Assembly (NCBI GenBank): GCA_964599095.1
Contig: CAZREB010000001.1
Coordinates: 372,001-436,000, forward strand
DNA: 64,000 nucleotides
Source of the DNA: SZAS-79 sp964599095
GTDB taxonomy: Bacteria; Pseudomonadota; Gammaproteobacteria; Burkholderiales; SG8-39
Direction: 5' to 3'
In this document: positions 1 to 8,322 of the stretch, in pieces
How positions within the stretch are numbered: the stretch's first letter is position 1
Layout: the number at the start of each line of letters is the position of its first letter
Made by a program: the position numbers and the translations under genes
Notes under the pieces: generated by a model
Seen by the model: only the letters and a program-made list of their open reading frames with translations
Told to the model about the DNA's origin: nothing
The model's database searches: none

Positions 1-238
1 CGGCATAGGATCGCAGGGGATGGCGCTCGAGCGCCGCCGCATGGCGGGCAAGCCTGACGGGATCGCCGGCGCGGAACGCCGCATAGGCGGCCAGGAAAGT
101 TTCATCCGGGCTCGCGATGCGTGGCGGCGGAACCGCGGCCGCAACACGTGCCGGCGCTGCCGTCGCCGGACCGGGTGCGCATAGCGAGACGGCTGCCGCG
201 AGGGCCGCTGCTATAGTGCGAAAATACTTCGAAATCAT
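1..238 (-). CDS. Lytic transglycosylase, N-terminal fragment (cut by window edge)
   Basis: The first ~79 codons of a gene that runs off the left edge. The product begins with a classic signal peptide (MISKYFRT, then an Ala/Val/Leu-rich core ending near ATAAPA). The mature start has the ETFLAAYAAFRAGD pattern seen at the start of soluble lytic murein transglycosylases, whose helical superhelix precedes the catalytic domain. The catalytic part lies outside the window, so the call rests on the N-terminus and on the common betaproteobacterial pairing with a divergent 5-FTHF cyclo-ligase gene. Periplasmic peptidoglycan cleavage is the expected role. The start at 238 is the only ATG that gives a full signal peptide. 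Confidence 0.6.
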   Translation of the reverse strand, partial: MISKYFRTIAAALAAAVSLCAPGPATAAPARVAAAVPPPRIASPDETFLAAYAAFRAGDPVRLARHAAALERHPLRSYA

Positions 239-282
239 AGGGAAAGAATGATACTCCCCGAGGCCCCCTGAGGAACGCCGGA

Positions 283-999
283 ATGGATGCGCTGACGCTC
301 AAAAACTGGCGCAAGGCCGAGCGCGAAAGGCTCGTGGCCGACCGGCTTGCGGTCGATGCGGCGACGCTGGCCGCATTCCGCACCCTGATCGACAGCCATC
401 TGGAGCGAACGTTCCCGGGCCTGGTGCGCGGCACGCTCGCTTTCTGCTGGCCGTTCAAGAACGAATACGACCCCCGCTTCCTCGGCCACCGGCTGCGCGA
501 GCGGGGTGCGAAGACCGCGCTGCCGGTCGTGGTCGCACCTAGGCAGCCGCTGATATTCCGGCTGTGGAGGCCGGGCGACGAGATGGCCAAGGGCGTTTAC
601 GACATCCCTTATCCGGCGCACGGCGACCCGGTCGTGCCGGACGTCGCGCTGGTGCCGATGAACGGGTTCGACTCGGGCGGCTACCGCCTCGGCTACGGCG
701 GCGGGTTCTTCGATCGTACGCTGGACCACCTGCGTTCGACGCACCCGAACAAGCCGGTGGCGATCGGGGTGACGTACGAACTTGCCCGGATGGAGACGAT
801 CCATCCGCAGCCCTACGACATCCCCATGGACTACGTGGTCACCGAGCGCGGCGTCTACGAGCGAATCGACGGCCGGCTCGCGCTGCTCGAACCCCCGCCA
901 GGCGAGCACGCTGCGCCGGGCTACAGTTCGCCGGCCTGCCTTGCCCACGAGATCGCGCCGGGTTACTTCGGTGAAACCCCGGGAAAGCCTGAATCTTGA
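283..999 (+). CDS. ygfA: 5-formyltetrahydrofolate cyclo-ligase
   Basis: A 238-residue cytosolic enzyme of the 5-FTHF cyclo-ligase family, which converts 5-formyl-THF to 5,10-methenyl-THF with ATP and so salvages folate. Visible family marks are the basic N-terminus KNWRKAERERL, the central FRLWRPGDEM segment, and the substrate/ATP-binding GYGGGFFDRTL motif around residue 140. The ATG at 283 follows AGGAAC by a suitable spacing. In E. coli the gene lies beside 6S RNA; no such RNA is evident here. It is divergent from the transglycosylase gene, and the 44-nt gap must hold both promoters. The protein is somewhat longer than typical (~200 aa), with extra residues at the C-terminus. Confidence 0.93.
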   Translation: MDALTLKNWRKAERERLVADRLAVDAATLAAFRTLIDSHLERTFPGLVRGTLAFCWPFKNEYDPRFLGHRLRERGAKTALPVVVAPRQPLIFRLWRPGDEMAKGVYDIPYPAHGDPVVPDVALVPMNGFDSGGYRLGYGGGFFDRTLDHLRSTHPNKPVAIGVTYELARMETIHPQPYDIPMDYVVTERGVYERIDGRLALLEPPPGEHAAPGYSSPACLAHEIAPGYFGETPGKPES

Positions 1000-1048
1000 A
1001 CATTTGATTCCGGAGTGCCCCGCGGGTACTGGATCTCCGGCCAATCGT

Positions 1049-1066
1049 TGTATCGGTACCGATACA
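1049..1066. promoter_or_regulatory. Perfect 18-bp palindrome, operator-like
   Basis: TGTATCGGTACCGATACA is self-complementary over all 18 bases. It lies between the 3' ends of two convergent genes, not in a promoter. A related palindrome, TGTACCGG-CT-CCGGTACA, occurs at 21792-21809, at the 3' end of another iron/2-oxoglutarate dioxygenase gene. Function unknown; no U-tract follows, so a simple terminator is unlikely. Confidence 0.4.
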
Positions 1067-1102
1067 TCCTCAGGTTGGATCCGGGGACCGGGCGGAGCGC
1101 GA

Positions 1103-2092
1103 TCAGCCCTGGTAGCGCCGCTCCCCGGCGTCACGCAGCCAGGTGCGCACGATCATGCGCCTCTGCGCCGGGTCCTCGAAATCCTCGAACCCGGTGCGGC
1201 GGTGGCACAGTTCCCGGTTGTTCGCGAACTGGAGCTGGCCGCGCTCGAGCGTGAAGTTGAAAGTGAGCTCGGGTTTGGCGAAGACTTCCTTGATTGCCGC
1301 GATCGCGGCCACGCCCTCGGCGTCCAGCGGCTGGCCCTGCAGCGTATAGCCGCTCTGGATCTGAAAGAGGCCCATGCGCGCGCGCAGCCTTCCGTCGTAC
1401 GAGAACATCGGCTCGAAGATCACCTGCGGCTCGTCGGGCAGGTATTCCTTCTGCCGGTCGAACCAGAACGGCTTGTACAGGCGCGGCAGCACTTCGGGGC
1501 GGGTGCGCAGCAGCTCGTTGTGCACCGTGTAGAAGCTGATCACGTGGCTGATGCCGCCGGAGCGCGCCGGCCGCTCGCACAACAGGCCGACGTATTCGGG
1601 CGGCGTAGTGTTGTAGGAATTGTCATTGTGGAAGTACTGCTCCATGTTGGTCTGGTCCGGCCGCACGCCGGAGCCGGCCGCCGCCTTCTTCCCGGTGTCG
1701 TGCACGTCGTAGATCATCGTGCCGGTGAGCTTCTGCTCCACCGGGCGGGCCACCATCGACGAGAGGATCCAGTACAGCGCCCGGCCGGTCTCGTTGCCGA
1801 ATTCGTCGAGCGGCAGGCGGTCGACGATCGCGAAGCGCACGCCGTCGTCGAGCACCTTGCGCACGTCGGCCATCAGCCTGCGGCAGGCCGGCAGCGCGAA
1901 GCGGGCCTGGTCGATCTTCTCGGCCGGCCCGGGATGCGGGCCCAGCGTGGCCGCCGTCGTGCGCAACTCGGCCATGCACTCGGGCGACAGGCGGAACAGC
2001 CAGTCCTCTTCCTTGATGTCGGCGCGGACCCAGGCCCGCTTGCCGTCCACGACATGGTCGAGGACCCGGGCTGAAGCATCTTCTCGTTTCAT
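1103..2092 (-). CDS. TauD/TfdA family Fe(II)/2-oxoglutarate-type dioxygenase
   Basis: A 329-residue protein of the TauD/TfdA (clavaminate synthase-like) superfamily. The iron-binding facial triad is visible as the HND of YFHNDNSYN near residue 165 and the late His in NNRELCHRRTGFED. The C-terminal Arg expected to hold 2-oxoglutarate is in RRMIVRTWL. The N-terminal ~100 residues form the helical cap common to the gamma-butyrobetaine-hydroxylase-like branch. It stands alone on the minus strand, 42 nt downstream of ilvA, so cotranscription with ilvA is possible. The substrate cannot be read from the sequence. It differs clearly from the two shorter TauD proteins at 29.4 and 32.2 kb. Confidence 0.85.
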   Translation of the reverse strand: MKREDASARVLDHVVDGKRAWVRADIKEEDWLFRLSPECMAELRTTAATLGPHPGPAEKIDQARFALPACRRLMADVRKVLDDGVRFAIVDRLPLDEFGNETGRALYWILSSMVARPVEQKLTGTMIYDVHDTGKKAAAGSGVRPDQTNMEQYFHNDNSYNTTPPEYVGLLCERPARSGGISHVISFYTVHNELLRTRPEVLPRLYKPFWFDRQKEYLPDEPQVIFEPMFSYDGRLRARMGLFQIQSGYTLQGQPLDAEGVAAIAAIKEVFAKPELTFNFTLERGQLQFANNRELCHRRTGFEDFEDPAQRRMIVRTWLRDAGERRYQG

Positions 2093-2134
2093 GGCGCGAT
2101 CCTTTCGCTGGACGGGCCGCGCGGGAAACGCGGC

Positions 2135-3646
2135 CTACCCGAGGAACAGCCGGTAGGCCGGGTTGCGGCTCTCGTCGACGAAAGGATACCCCAGCGTCGC
2201 GAGAAACCTGCGAAACGCCGGCATCTCTTTCGCAGGCACCTGCATGCCGACCAGCACGCGGCCGTAGTCGGCGCCGTGGTTGCGGTAGTGGAACAGGCTG
2301 ATGTTCCAGTCGGTGCGCATGTTCTCGAGGAAGCGCATCAGTGCGCCCGGCCGCTCGGGGAACTCGAACCGGTACAGCAGTTCATTCTTCGCGGCAGGGG
2401 CGTGGCCGCCGACCAGGTGGCGCACATGGAGCTTGGCCATCTCGTTGTCCGAGAGATCGAGCGTCTTCAGGCCGTGGCGCTCGAGCGTGCGCACGATCTT
2501 CGCGGTCTCGCCGCTGTCGCGCACCTGCACGCCGACGAAGACATGCGCTTCCTTCGGGTCGGCCATCCGGTAGTTGAACTCGGTGATGTTGCGCGCGCCG
2601 AGCGTTGCGCAGAAGCGCTTGAAGCTGCCGGGCTTTTCCGGAATCGTGACTGCGAGGATCGCCTCCCGGTGCTCGCCGACCTCGGCGCGCTCGGCGACGA
2701 AGCGCAGCCGGTCGAAGTTGGTGTTCGCGCCGCAAGCAATCGCCACCAGTGTCTCGCCCTTGATGCCGGTCTTTGCCGCGTAGGCCTTGGCGCCGGCGAC
2801 CGAGAGCGCCCCCGCGGGCTCGAGGATCGAGCGGGTGTCCTCGAACACGTCCTTGATCGCAGCGCAGGTCTCGTCGGTGTCGACCAGGATCATCTCGTCG
2901 ACGTACTTCTGCGCGAGGCGAAAGGTTTCCTCGCCGACCCGCTTGACCGCAACGCCGTCGGCAAAGAGGCCCACATGCGGCAGCGTCACGCGCCTGCCGG
3001 CCCTCAGGGACTGGGTCATCGCATCCGAATCGACCGGCTCGACGCCGATGATCCGGATGTCGGGCCGCACGCTCTTCACATAGGCTGCGATGCCGGAGAT
3101 CAGCCCGCCGCCGCCGACTGCGACGAAGATCGCGTGGATCGCCTTGGGATGCTGGCGCAGGATCTCCATGCCGATGGTGCCCTGCCCGGCGATCACGTCC
3201 GGGTCGTCGTAAGGGTGCACGAACGTGAGGCCGCGCCTCTTTTCGAGCTTCTTCGCGTGCTCGTAGGCCTCGTCGAACGAGTCGCCGATCAGCACCACTT
3301 CGGCGCCGCGCGCCGCGACCGCGTCGATCTTGATCTGCGGCGTCGTGACCGGCATCACGATCACCGCCCGGGTCCCCAGCTTCTGCGCGGCCAGCGCGAC
3401 GCCCTGCGCATGGTTGCCGGCGGAGGCCGCAATCACGCCGCGCTTGAGCTTGTCCCGGGGCAGCCCCGCCATCTTGTTGTAGGCACCGCGCAGCTTGAAC
3501 GAGAATACCGACTGCATGTCCTCGCGCTTGAGCAGGAGGCGATTGCCGATCCGCGCAGAAAGGTTGGGCGCAAGCTCGAGCGGGGTCTCGACCGCGACAT
3601 CGTAAACGCGCGCGGTGAGGATTTTCTGCAGATAATCGCGGGCCAT
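2135..3646 (-). CDS. ilvA: Threonine ammonia-lyase, biosynthetic
   Basis: A 503-residue PLP enzyme that deaminates threonine to 2-oxobutanoate, the first committed step of isoleucine synthesis. The PLP lysine is in SVFSFKLRGAYNKM (K51). The phosphate-cradling loop VGGGGLISG and the SAGNHAQGVALAA motif are intact. After about residue 325 come two ACT-like regulatory domains (starting near EAILAVTIPEKPGSF and NELLYRFEFPERPGAL), as in isoleucine-inhibited biosynthetic enzymes and unlike the short catabolic TdcB. Length matches E. coli IlvA (514 aa). Allosteric inhibition by isoleucine is expected from the family. The gene is divergent from the YqaA gene across 78 nt. Confidence 0.97.
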   Translation of the reverse strand: MARDYLQKILTARVYDVAVETPLELAPNLSARIGNRLLLKREDMQSVFSFKLRGAYNKMAGLPRDKLKRGVIAASAGNHAQGVALAAQKLGTRAVIVMPVTTPQIKIDAVAARGAEVVLIGDSFDEAYEHAKKLEKRRGLTFVHPYDDPDVIAGQGTIGMEILRQHPKAIHAIFVAVGGGGLISGIAAYVKSVRPDIRIIGVEPVDSDAMTQSLRAGRRVTLPHVGLFADGVAVKRVGEETFRLAQKYVDEMILVDTDETCAAIKDVFEDTRSILEPAGALSVAGAKAYAAKTGIKGETLVAIACGANTNFDRLRFVAERAEVGEHREAILAVTIPEKPGSFKRFCATLGARNITEFNYRMADPKEAHVFVGVQVRDSGETAKIVRTLERHGLKTLDLSDNEMAKLHVRHLVGGHAPAAKNELLYRFEFPERPGALMRFLENMRTDWNISLFHYRNHGADYGRVLVGMQVPAKEMPAFRRFLATLGYPFVDESRNPAYRLFLG

Positions 3647-3724
3647 CGGGCGACCAGGTAGGTGGAAGCGACCTCAAAAGGGCGTCAAGGGTAGCAAGAC
3701 CGCCGCGGCGCAACAAGGAAACCG

Positions 3725-4159
3725 ATGCAAGAGTGGATTGCGGCCTGGGTCTCGGAAGACGGCGGCCTGGCCGGGCTATTCGCCGCCAGTTTCCTCGCGT
3801 CGACCGTCGTGCCGCTATCGTCGGAGGCGGTGCTGTTCGGCTATCTCAAGCTCTACCCGGCCCAACTCCCGGCTGCGCTTGCGCTCGCCACGCTGGGCAA
3901 TACGCTGGGGGGACTCACCTCGTACGCGCTCGGGCGCCTGCTGCCGGAGCGCACTCGGAAGAAGCTCGACCCGCGGATTCTCGAAAAACTGCGGCGCTTC
4001 GGCAGCCCGCTGACCGTGCTTGCATGGCTCCCGGTCGTCGGCGACGCGCTCTGCGTCGCCGCAGGCTGGCTGAGGCTGAACTGGCTCGTGGTGACCGCGT
4101 TCATGTCCGCCGGCCGCCTTGCGCGCTACTGGGTCGTGGCGCAGGGCGCGCTGCCGTAG
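3725..4159 (+). CDS. YqaA family inner-membrane protein (DedA/SNARE-associated type)
   Basis: A 144-residue hydrophobic protein with about four membrane segments. It has the GLFAASFLASTVVPLSSEAVL start and the LATLGNTLGGLTSYALGR motif typical of YqaA, a short branch of the DedA/VTT family. A second marker is the FGSPLTVLAWLPVVGDALCVAAGWLR stretch. DedA-type proteins are linked to lipid-carrier translocation and membrane homeostasis, but the specific role of YqaA is unknown. The gene ends 52 nt before the convergent uvrD stop. Start chosen at the ATG after AACAAGGAAACCG. Confidence 0.85.
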   Translation: MQEWIAAWVSEDGGLAGLFAASFLASTVVPLSSEAVLFGYLKLYPAQLPAALALATLGNTLGGLTSYALGRLLPERTRKKLDPRILEKLRRFGSPLTVLAWLPVVGDALCVAAGWLRLNWLVVTAFMSAGRLARYWVVAQGALP

Positions 4160-4211
4160 GCCGGGACCGACTCCCGTCCGGCGGGATTGGGCCGTCCGGC
4201 AGTGCGCGCGT

Positions 4212-6425
4212 TCAGGCCGCCTGCAGCTTCGCCACCGCGACGGCCAGCCACTTCACGCCCTGCCGGCCGAAATTGACCTGCACGCGCGCGTCATTGCCCT
4301 GGCCCTCGGCATCGACGATTACCCCGCTGCCGAATTTCGGGTGCAGCACGTTTTGTCCGACGCGAAAGACCGGACCGCTGCCGCCCTGCCCGAACCCCTG
4401 GTCCTTCGGTGCCGACGGTGTGCGCGTGTTGTTCCACGAGCCGAACCCGCCGGAGGTCCTCGCCGTGCGCCGGTCCGAAAGGCGCGGCGTCAGCCACTTG
4501 AGCAGCCCTTCGGGCACCTCGTCGAAAAACCGCGACGGCAGGTTGTAACGGGTCTGGCCGTGCAGCATGCGCGTCTGTGCGAACGACAGGTAGAGGCGCT
4601 CGCGCGCGCGCGTAATCGCGACATACGCAAGGCGCCGCTCCTCTTCGAGCCCGTCGCGCGCCGACAGGCTCTGCTCGTGCGGGAACAGCCCTTCTTCGAG
4701 GCCGGTGATGAACACCGCCGAGAATTCGAGGCCCTTGGCCGAATGCACCGTCATCATCTGCAGAGCGTCCTGGCCTTCGCCCGCCTGGTGCTCACCGGCT
4801 TCGAGAGCTGCGTGCGCAAGGAAGGCCGTCAGCGGATCCATCACCGTCGGGTCCGTCGTCTCGCCGGTGGCCATGTCGACGATAGCCTCGTCGACGTTGA
4901 ACGCCGCCGCCGCGTTGACGAGCTCGGCGAGGTTCTCGACCCGGTCGGCGCCTTCGCGCTCGTTCCGGTAGTGCTCTGCCAGCCCGCTCCTGGCGATCAC
5001 GTGGTCCACCGCTTCGGCCAGCGGCAGGCCGCGCGTCTCGCCTTTCATGCCCTCGATCAGCGAGCGGAACGACGCAAGCGAATTGCCTGCCTTGCCGCCG
5101 AGCGAGCCGATCGATGCGTACAGGCTCGTGCCGGCGGCGCGCGCCGCGTCCTGCAGCGCTTCCATCGACCGCGCGCCGATGCCTCGCGGCGGGAAATTGC
5201 AGACCCGCAGGAAGGCGTTGTCGTCGTCCGGGTCTTCCACCAGCCGCAGGTACGCGAGCGCATGCTTGATCTCGGCCCGCTCGAAGAAACGCAGCCCGCC
5301 ATAGACGCGATACGAGATCCCGGCGCTGAAGAGCGCATGCTCGATGATCCGGGATTGCGCGTTCGACCGGTAGAGGATCGCCATGTCCTGCAGGCGCACA
5401 CCGTCGCGCGCGAGGCCCTGCACCTCCTCGACCAGCCAGCGCGCCTCCTCGCCGTCGGACTCGCCCTCGAACACGCGGATCGGCTCGCCCGAGCCGGCCG
5501 CGGTCCACAGGTTCTTGCCGAGCCGCCGCTCGTTGTTGGCAATCAGCGCATTGGCCGCATCGAGGATGTTGCCGTGCGAGCGGTAGTTCTGCTCCAGCCG
5601 GATCACGCGCTCCACCTTGAAATCGCGCTCGAAGTCGGCCATGTTGCCGACGTTGGCGCCGCGGAACGCGTAGATCGACTGGTCGTCGTCGCCTACCGCG
5701 AAGATCGAAGTCTCCGGCCCGGCAAGCAGCTTCAGCCAGCGGTACTGGAGCCGGTTGGTGTCCTGGAACTCGTCGACCAGGATATGCCGGAAGCGCTGCG
5801 CGTAGTGCGTGCGCAGCAGCTCGTTCCTCGACAGCAATTCGTAGCTGCGCAAAAGCAGTTCGGGGAAATCGACCACGCCTTCGCGCTGGCAAAGCGCGTC
5901 GTAGGCCGCGTAGATCTCGATGTAGCGGCGTGTCAGGTCGTCGGTGGGCTGGACCGCGCTTGCGCGTTCGCCCTCTTCCTTCTTGCCATTGATGAACCAC
6001 TGCACTTCGCGCGGCGGGAACTTGTCGTCGTCAACATCCAGCGCCTTCAACAGGCGCTTCACCACGGCAAGCTGGTCGGCGGTGTCGAGAATCTGGAACG
6101 TCTGCGGCAGGCCCGCATCGCGGTGATGCAGCCGCAGCATACGGTTGCACAGGCCGTGGAAGGTGCCGATCCACATGCCGCGCGGATTCACCGGCAGCAT
6201 CGCCGCAAGGCGCGTGAGCATTTCGCGCGCCGCCTTGTTGGTGAACGTGACCGCAAGCAGCCCCGAAGGCGAGACGTAGCCGTTCTTCACCAGCCATGCG
6301 ATGCGCGTGGTGAGCACACGCGTCTTGCCCGATCCTGCGCCGGCAAGGATCAGCGCATGCTGGCGGTCGGGAAGCGTGACCGCCGCAAGCTGCTCGGGAT
6401 TCAGGTGTTCGAGGTGGAGGGACAA
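4212..6425 (-). CDS. uvrD: ATP-dependent DNA helicase UvrD/PcrA type
   Basis: A 737-residue superfamily 1A 3'-5' DNA helicase. The motifs appear in order: Q-motif LNPEQLAAVTLPDRQ, Walker A GAGSGKTRVLTTR, motif Ia VTFTNKAAREM, Walker B VDEFQDTNRLQY, motif III GDDDQSIYAFRGA, motif IV LEQNYRSHGNIL, motif V MTVHSAKGLEF and motif VI RRLAYVAITRARERLYL. The end carries the Tudor-like segment (FRVGQNVLHPKFGSGVIVDAEG) used by UvrD/PcrA to bind RNA polymerase. It unwinds DNA in nucleotide-excision and mismatch repair and during replication-transcription conflicts. UvrD is a better match than Rep because of that C-terminal domain. It is monocistronic on the minus strand. Confidence 0.96.
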   Translation of the reverse strand: MSLHLEHLNPEQLAAVTLPDRQHALILAGAGSGKTRVLTTRIAWLVKNGYVSPSGLLAVTFTNKAAREMLTRLAAMLPVNPRGMWIGTFHGLCNRMLRLHHRDAGLPQTFQILDTADQLAVVKRLLKALDVDDDKFPPREVQWFINGKKEEGERASAVQPTDDLTRRYIEIYAAYDALCQREGVVDFPELLLRSYELLSRNELLRTHYAQRFRHILVDEFQDTNRLQYRWLKLLAGPETSIFAVGDDDQSIYAFRGANVGNMADFERDFKVERVIRLEQNYRSHGNILDAANALIANNERRLGKNLWTAAGSGEPIRVFEGESDGEEARWLVEEVQGLARDGVRLQDMAILYRSNAQSRIIEHALFSAGISYRVYGGLRFFERAEIKHALAYLRLVEDPDDDNAFLRVCNFPPRGIGARSMEALQDAARAAGTSLYASIGSLGGKAGNSLASFRSLIEGMKGETRGLPLAEAVDHVIARSGLAEHYRNEREGADRVENLAELVNAAAAFNVDEAIVDMATGETTDPTVMDPLTAFLAHAALEAGEHQAGEGQDALQMMTVHSAKGLEFSAVFITGLEEGLFPHEQSLSARDGLEEERRLAYVAITRARERLYLSFAQTRMLHGQTRYNLPSRFFDEVPEGLLKWLTPRLSDRRTARTSGGFGSWNNTRTPSAPKDQGFGQGGSGPVFRVGQNVLHPKFGSGVIVDAEGQGNDARVQVNFGRQGVKWLAVAVAKLQAA

Positions 6426-6502
6426 AGCGCGGGGATTATAGCTCGCAGCCTATCGGGCTCTTGGCAAGCCCGCTCCGAACAATTGCACGGACCCCAGGCC
6501 GA

Positions 6503-6868
6503 TCACCCGGATTGCGCGCTTGATTCCTGCCTGATTCGTGCGAGCTGGGTGACGAGTCGAGGTACGCTCGATTTCACCGTGTCCCAGACAATATCGAGGT
6601 CGATGTCGAAATATCCGTGCGCGATGCGATTGCGCATTCCCTTCATGCTCTTCCAGGGAACATCTGGAAATCGATCGGGGAATGTCGGGCGGTCCTTGAG
6701 CAGCCTCGTTGCGACTTCTCCGAGCACGATCATGTTCAGGATGACGGCCTGCTGCGTACGCTTGTCGGCAAGAAAAGCTTCCTTGCTCATGCCTTCGACA
6801 TATGAGCAGGCAAGCCGTGCGGCTTCGAGCATGTGATCGAGGTATTCGATCAGTCGATCTTCGCTCAC
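6503..6868 (-). CDS. hepT: HepT family toxin (HEPN ribonuclease)
   Basis: A 121-residue all-alpha HEPN protein (DUF86/HepT). The catalytic signature R-X4-H-X-Y is intact as R79-NRIA-H84-G-Y86 in MRNRIAHGYFDID. This is both the RNase site and, in characterised HepT/MntA pairs, the site where Tyr is adenylylated by the partner. The start is a GTG inside the GTGA overlap with mntA, so the two genes are translationally coupled with the antitoxin first. The expected action is RNA cleavage (in Shewanella HepT, tRNA) when not silenced. It lies just after uvrD, in the same direction. Confidence 0.9.
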   Translation of the reverse strand: MSEDRLIEYLDHMLEAARLACSYVEGMSKEAFLADKRTQQAVILNMIVLGEVATRLLKDRPTFPDRFPDVPWKSMKGMRNRIAHGYFDIDLDIVWDTVKSSVPRLVTQLARIRQESSAQSG

Positions 6869-7155
6869 ACCGGACGCGCCTCGGAAATCACGAGGGCGCG
6901 AAATTTTGGCGGAAGATCGCCCGGCGTGATCAAGTCAACCGGTACTCCGAGCATCTCTTCGAGCTCGATCTGCAGGCCGCCGAGATCGAACAGGGTTACG
7001 CCGGGAAGCGGGTCGACGAGTATGTCGAGGTCGCTGCCGTCTCGATCGTCTCCATGCACGACGGAGCCGAACACACGCGGGTTCGCCACGTTGAACCTGA
7101 GGGCTGCTTGTCGTATGGCGGCGCGATTGACTTCCAGTGCGGCAGAAGGCTTCAT
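6865..7155 (-). CDS. mntA: MntA-type minimal nucleotidyltransferase antitoxin
   Basis: A 96-residue minimal nucleotidyltransferase with the complete GS-X10-DXD active site: G30 S31, ten residues, then D42-L-D44 (FGSVVHGDDRDGSDLDILVD). In studied systems MntA transfers AMP groups from ATP to the Tyr of HepT and so neutralises it. The gene is upstream of hepT with a 4-nt overlap. Both motifs are intact, so the system looks functional. The pair sits between uvrD and a FecR-SPOR gene, and no flanking mobile element is visible. Confidence 0.9.
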   Translation of the reverse strand: MKPSAALEVNRAAIRQAALRFNVANPRVFGSVVHGDDRDGSDLDILVDPLPGVTLFDLGGLQIELEEMLGVPVDLITPGDLPPKFRALVISEARPV

Positions 7156-7218
7156 GGGCTGCAGAGTATATCGGGGCCGTGGGTCCGGGTGGGTTGGGTC
7201 GAGCGAGTGCTGCGTCCT

Positions 7219-8130
7219 TTAAGTTGAAACCCGCGGCTCGCCAACGCCCATCCTGCCCCGCAACTGCGCGGCGAGCGCCTCGGCTTCCTCCTTCGACGGC
7301 AGGTGGGCGATGCGCACGTAGTACACGCGCTTGCCGCCGGCCATGGCCGGATGGATCTCGGCCGGATAGCCATTGGCGCGCAACTGGTCGTACACCGACA
7401 ATGCGCCGTCCTGGGTATCGGACGCGGCCACGGTGACTTTCCACTTGCCGCCGGCGCGGGCCGCGCCCCTGCCGGCCGCGATCTCGGTCTGCTGCGCCCA
7501 TTCGCCGAGCAATTTCGGCTCGACGAAGCCGATCGGCGCGGTCTTGCCCTGGGTGCGCTGGTAGAACTGGCGCGCCTGGTCCATGACCACCGGCGCCTCG
7601 CCGGGCGCGCCGACCTCGATCTTGCCCTCGATCAGGCAGACGATCTGCTTGTCCGAGGCGTCGGCCTTGCCCCACAGGTCGGTGCCGCGGATGCCGGCGG
7701 TCACAGTAGCGACGGTGATGTTGACCTCGCGGCGGCGGCCCTTCATCAGCGCATCGGTGGTGAACCGGAACGCGCCTTCGAGCACCCGGATCGTGGCGCG
7801 GAATACGCCGCCCTCATCCGGTTTCAGGTCGTCCATCTTCAGAACGCCGTTCTCACCCAGCTTGACGGCGCTGCCCTCGGCCATCTTGAGCAGGACGCGC
7901 GAGTTGGCGCCGGTGCGCACCTGCTCGCCGGATTTCAACTCCATGCCGGGCGCGAGCGGCGCCTTGCGGCCGTCGGCGCGCTCGACCCAGGCGGGCATCT
8001 GGACGCCCTCGACGACTGCGGCCGGCCTGGCCGCGGATTGGGCACCGGAAGCGGTCGGGAACACGGCCGCGAAAACTGCAAAGAAGGCTGCGGCGGATGC
8101 TGCGGCAATCAGGCGGAACCGGCTTTTCAT
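7219..8130 (-). CDS. Secreted FecR-domain plus SPOR-domain protein
   Basis: A 303-residue exported protein. The signal peptide (MKSRFRLIAAASAAAFFAVF, cleavage near SGAQS) is followed by a FecR-type beta domain (MELKSGEQVRTGANSRVLLKMAEGS, then TVTAGIRGTDLWG around 130-145). At the C-terminus is a SPOR-type domain (GKWKVTVAASDTQDGALSVYDQLRANG, then VYYVRIAHLPSKEEAEALAAQL). SPOR domains bind denuded peptidoglycan at septa, and free-standing periplasmic FecR domains are often found in cell-envelope proteins. The start at 8130 is preferred over an upstream one because AAGGAGATACGCC precedes it and it gives a clean signal peptide. Actual role unknown; a link to the divisome or envelope is inference. 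Confidence 0.75.
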   Translation of the reverse strand: MKSRFRLIAAASAAAFFAVFAAVFPTASGAQSAARPAAVVEGVQMPAWVERADGRKAPLAPGMELKSGEQVRTGANSRVLLKMAEGSAVKLGENGVLKMDDLKPDEGGVFRATIRVLEGAFRFTTDALMKGRRREVNITVATVTAGIRGTDLWGKADASDKQIVCLIEGKIEVGAPGEAPVVMDQARQFYQRTQGKTAPIGFVEPKLLGEWAQQTEIAAGRGAARAGGKWKVTVAASDTQDGALSVYDQLRANGYPAEIHPAMAGGKRVYYVRIAHLPSKEEAEALAAQLRGRMGVGEPRVST

Positions 8131-8221
8131 GGCGTATCTCCTTCGGAACCGGGGTGCGATCACCTCGCGTGATGCCCCGTCGTCACCCCTTATACGCAGC
8201 GGGCGGCCGAATGGATTCGGC

Positions 8222-8227
8222 TATAAT
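8222..8227 (+). promoter_or_regulatory. Consensus -10 box upstream of leuS
   Basis: A perfect TATAAT 96 nt upstream of the leuS start, in the 192-nt divergent gap with the FecR-SPOR gene. No good -35 hexamer is seen 16-18 nt upstream, so promoter strength is uncertain. It would give a leader of about 90 nt for leuS. No T-box is recognisable in this short leader. Confidence 0.45.
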
Positions 8228-8322
8228 TTTCCGTTCGCCCCTGATTTTGCGAACTTTTTCCAATCCCCCACTTCGCTTTACCAACCCGGGGGGGCTCGCG
8301 CCGCGGGTCCCGCAGCCACGAA

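Noticed and set aside
4119..6836. Very long open frame (905 codons) opposite uvrD
   Set aside because: It mirrors a certain helicase gene. Such antisense frames are common in GC-rich coding DNA, and its translation has no recognisable domain.
8131..8322. T-box or other riboswitch before leuS
   Set aside because: The leader is only about 90 nt after the TATAAT box, with no specifier loop or terminator; T-boxes are also not expected in proteobacteria.
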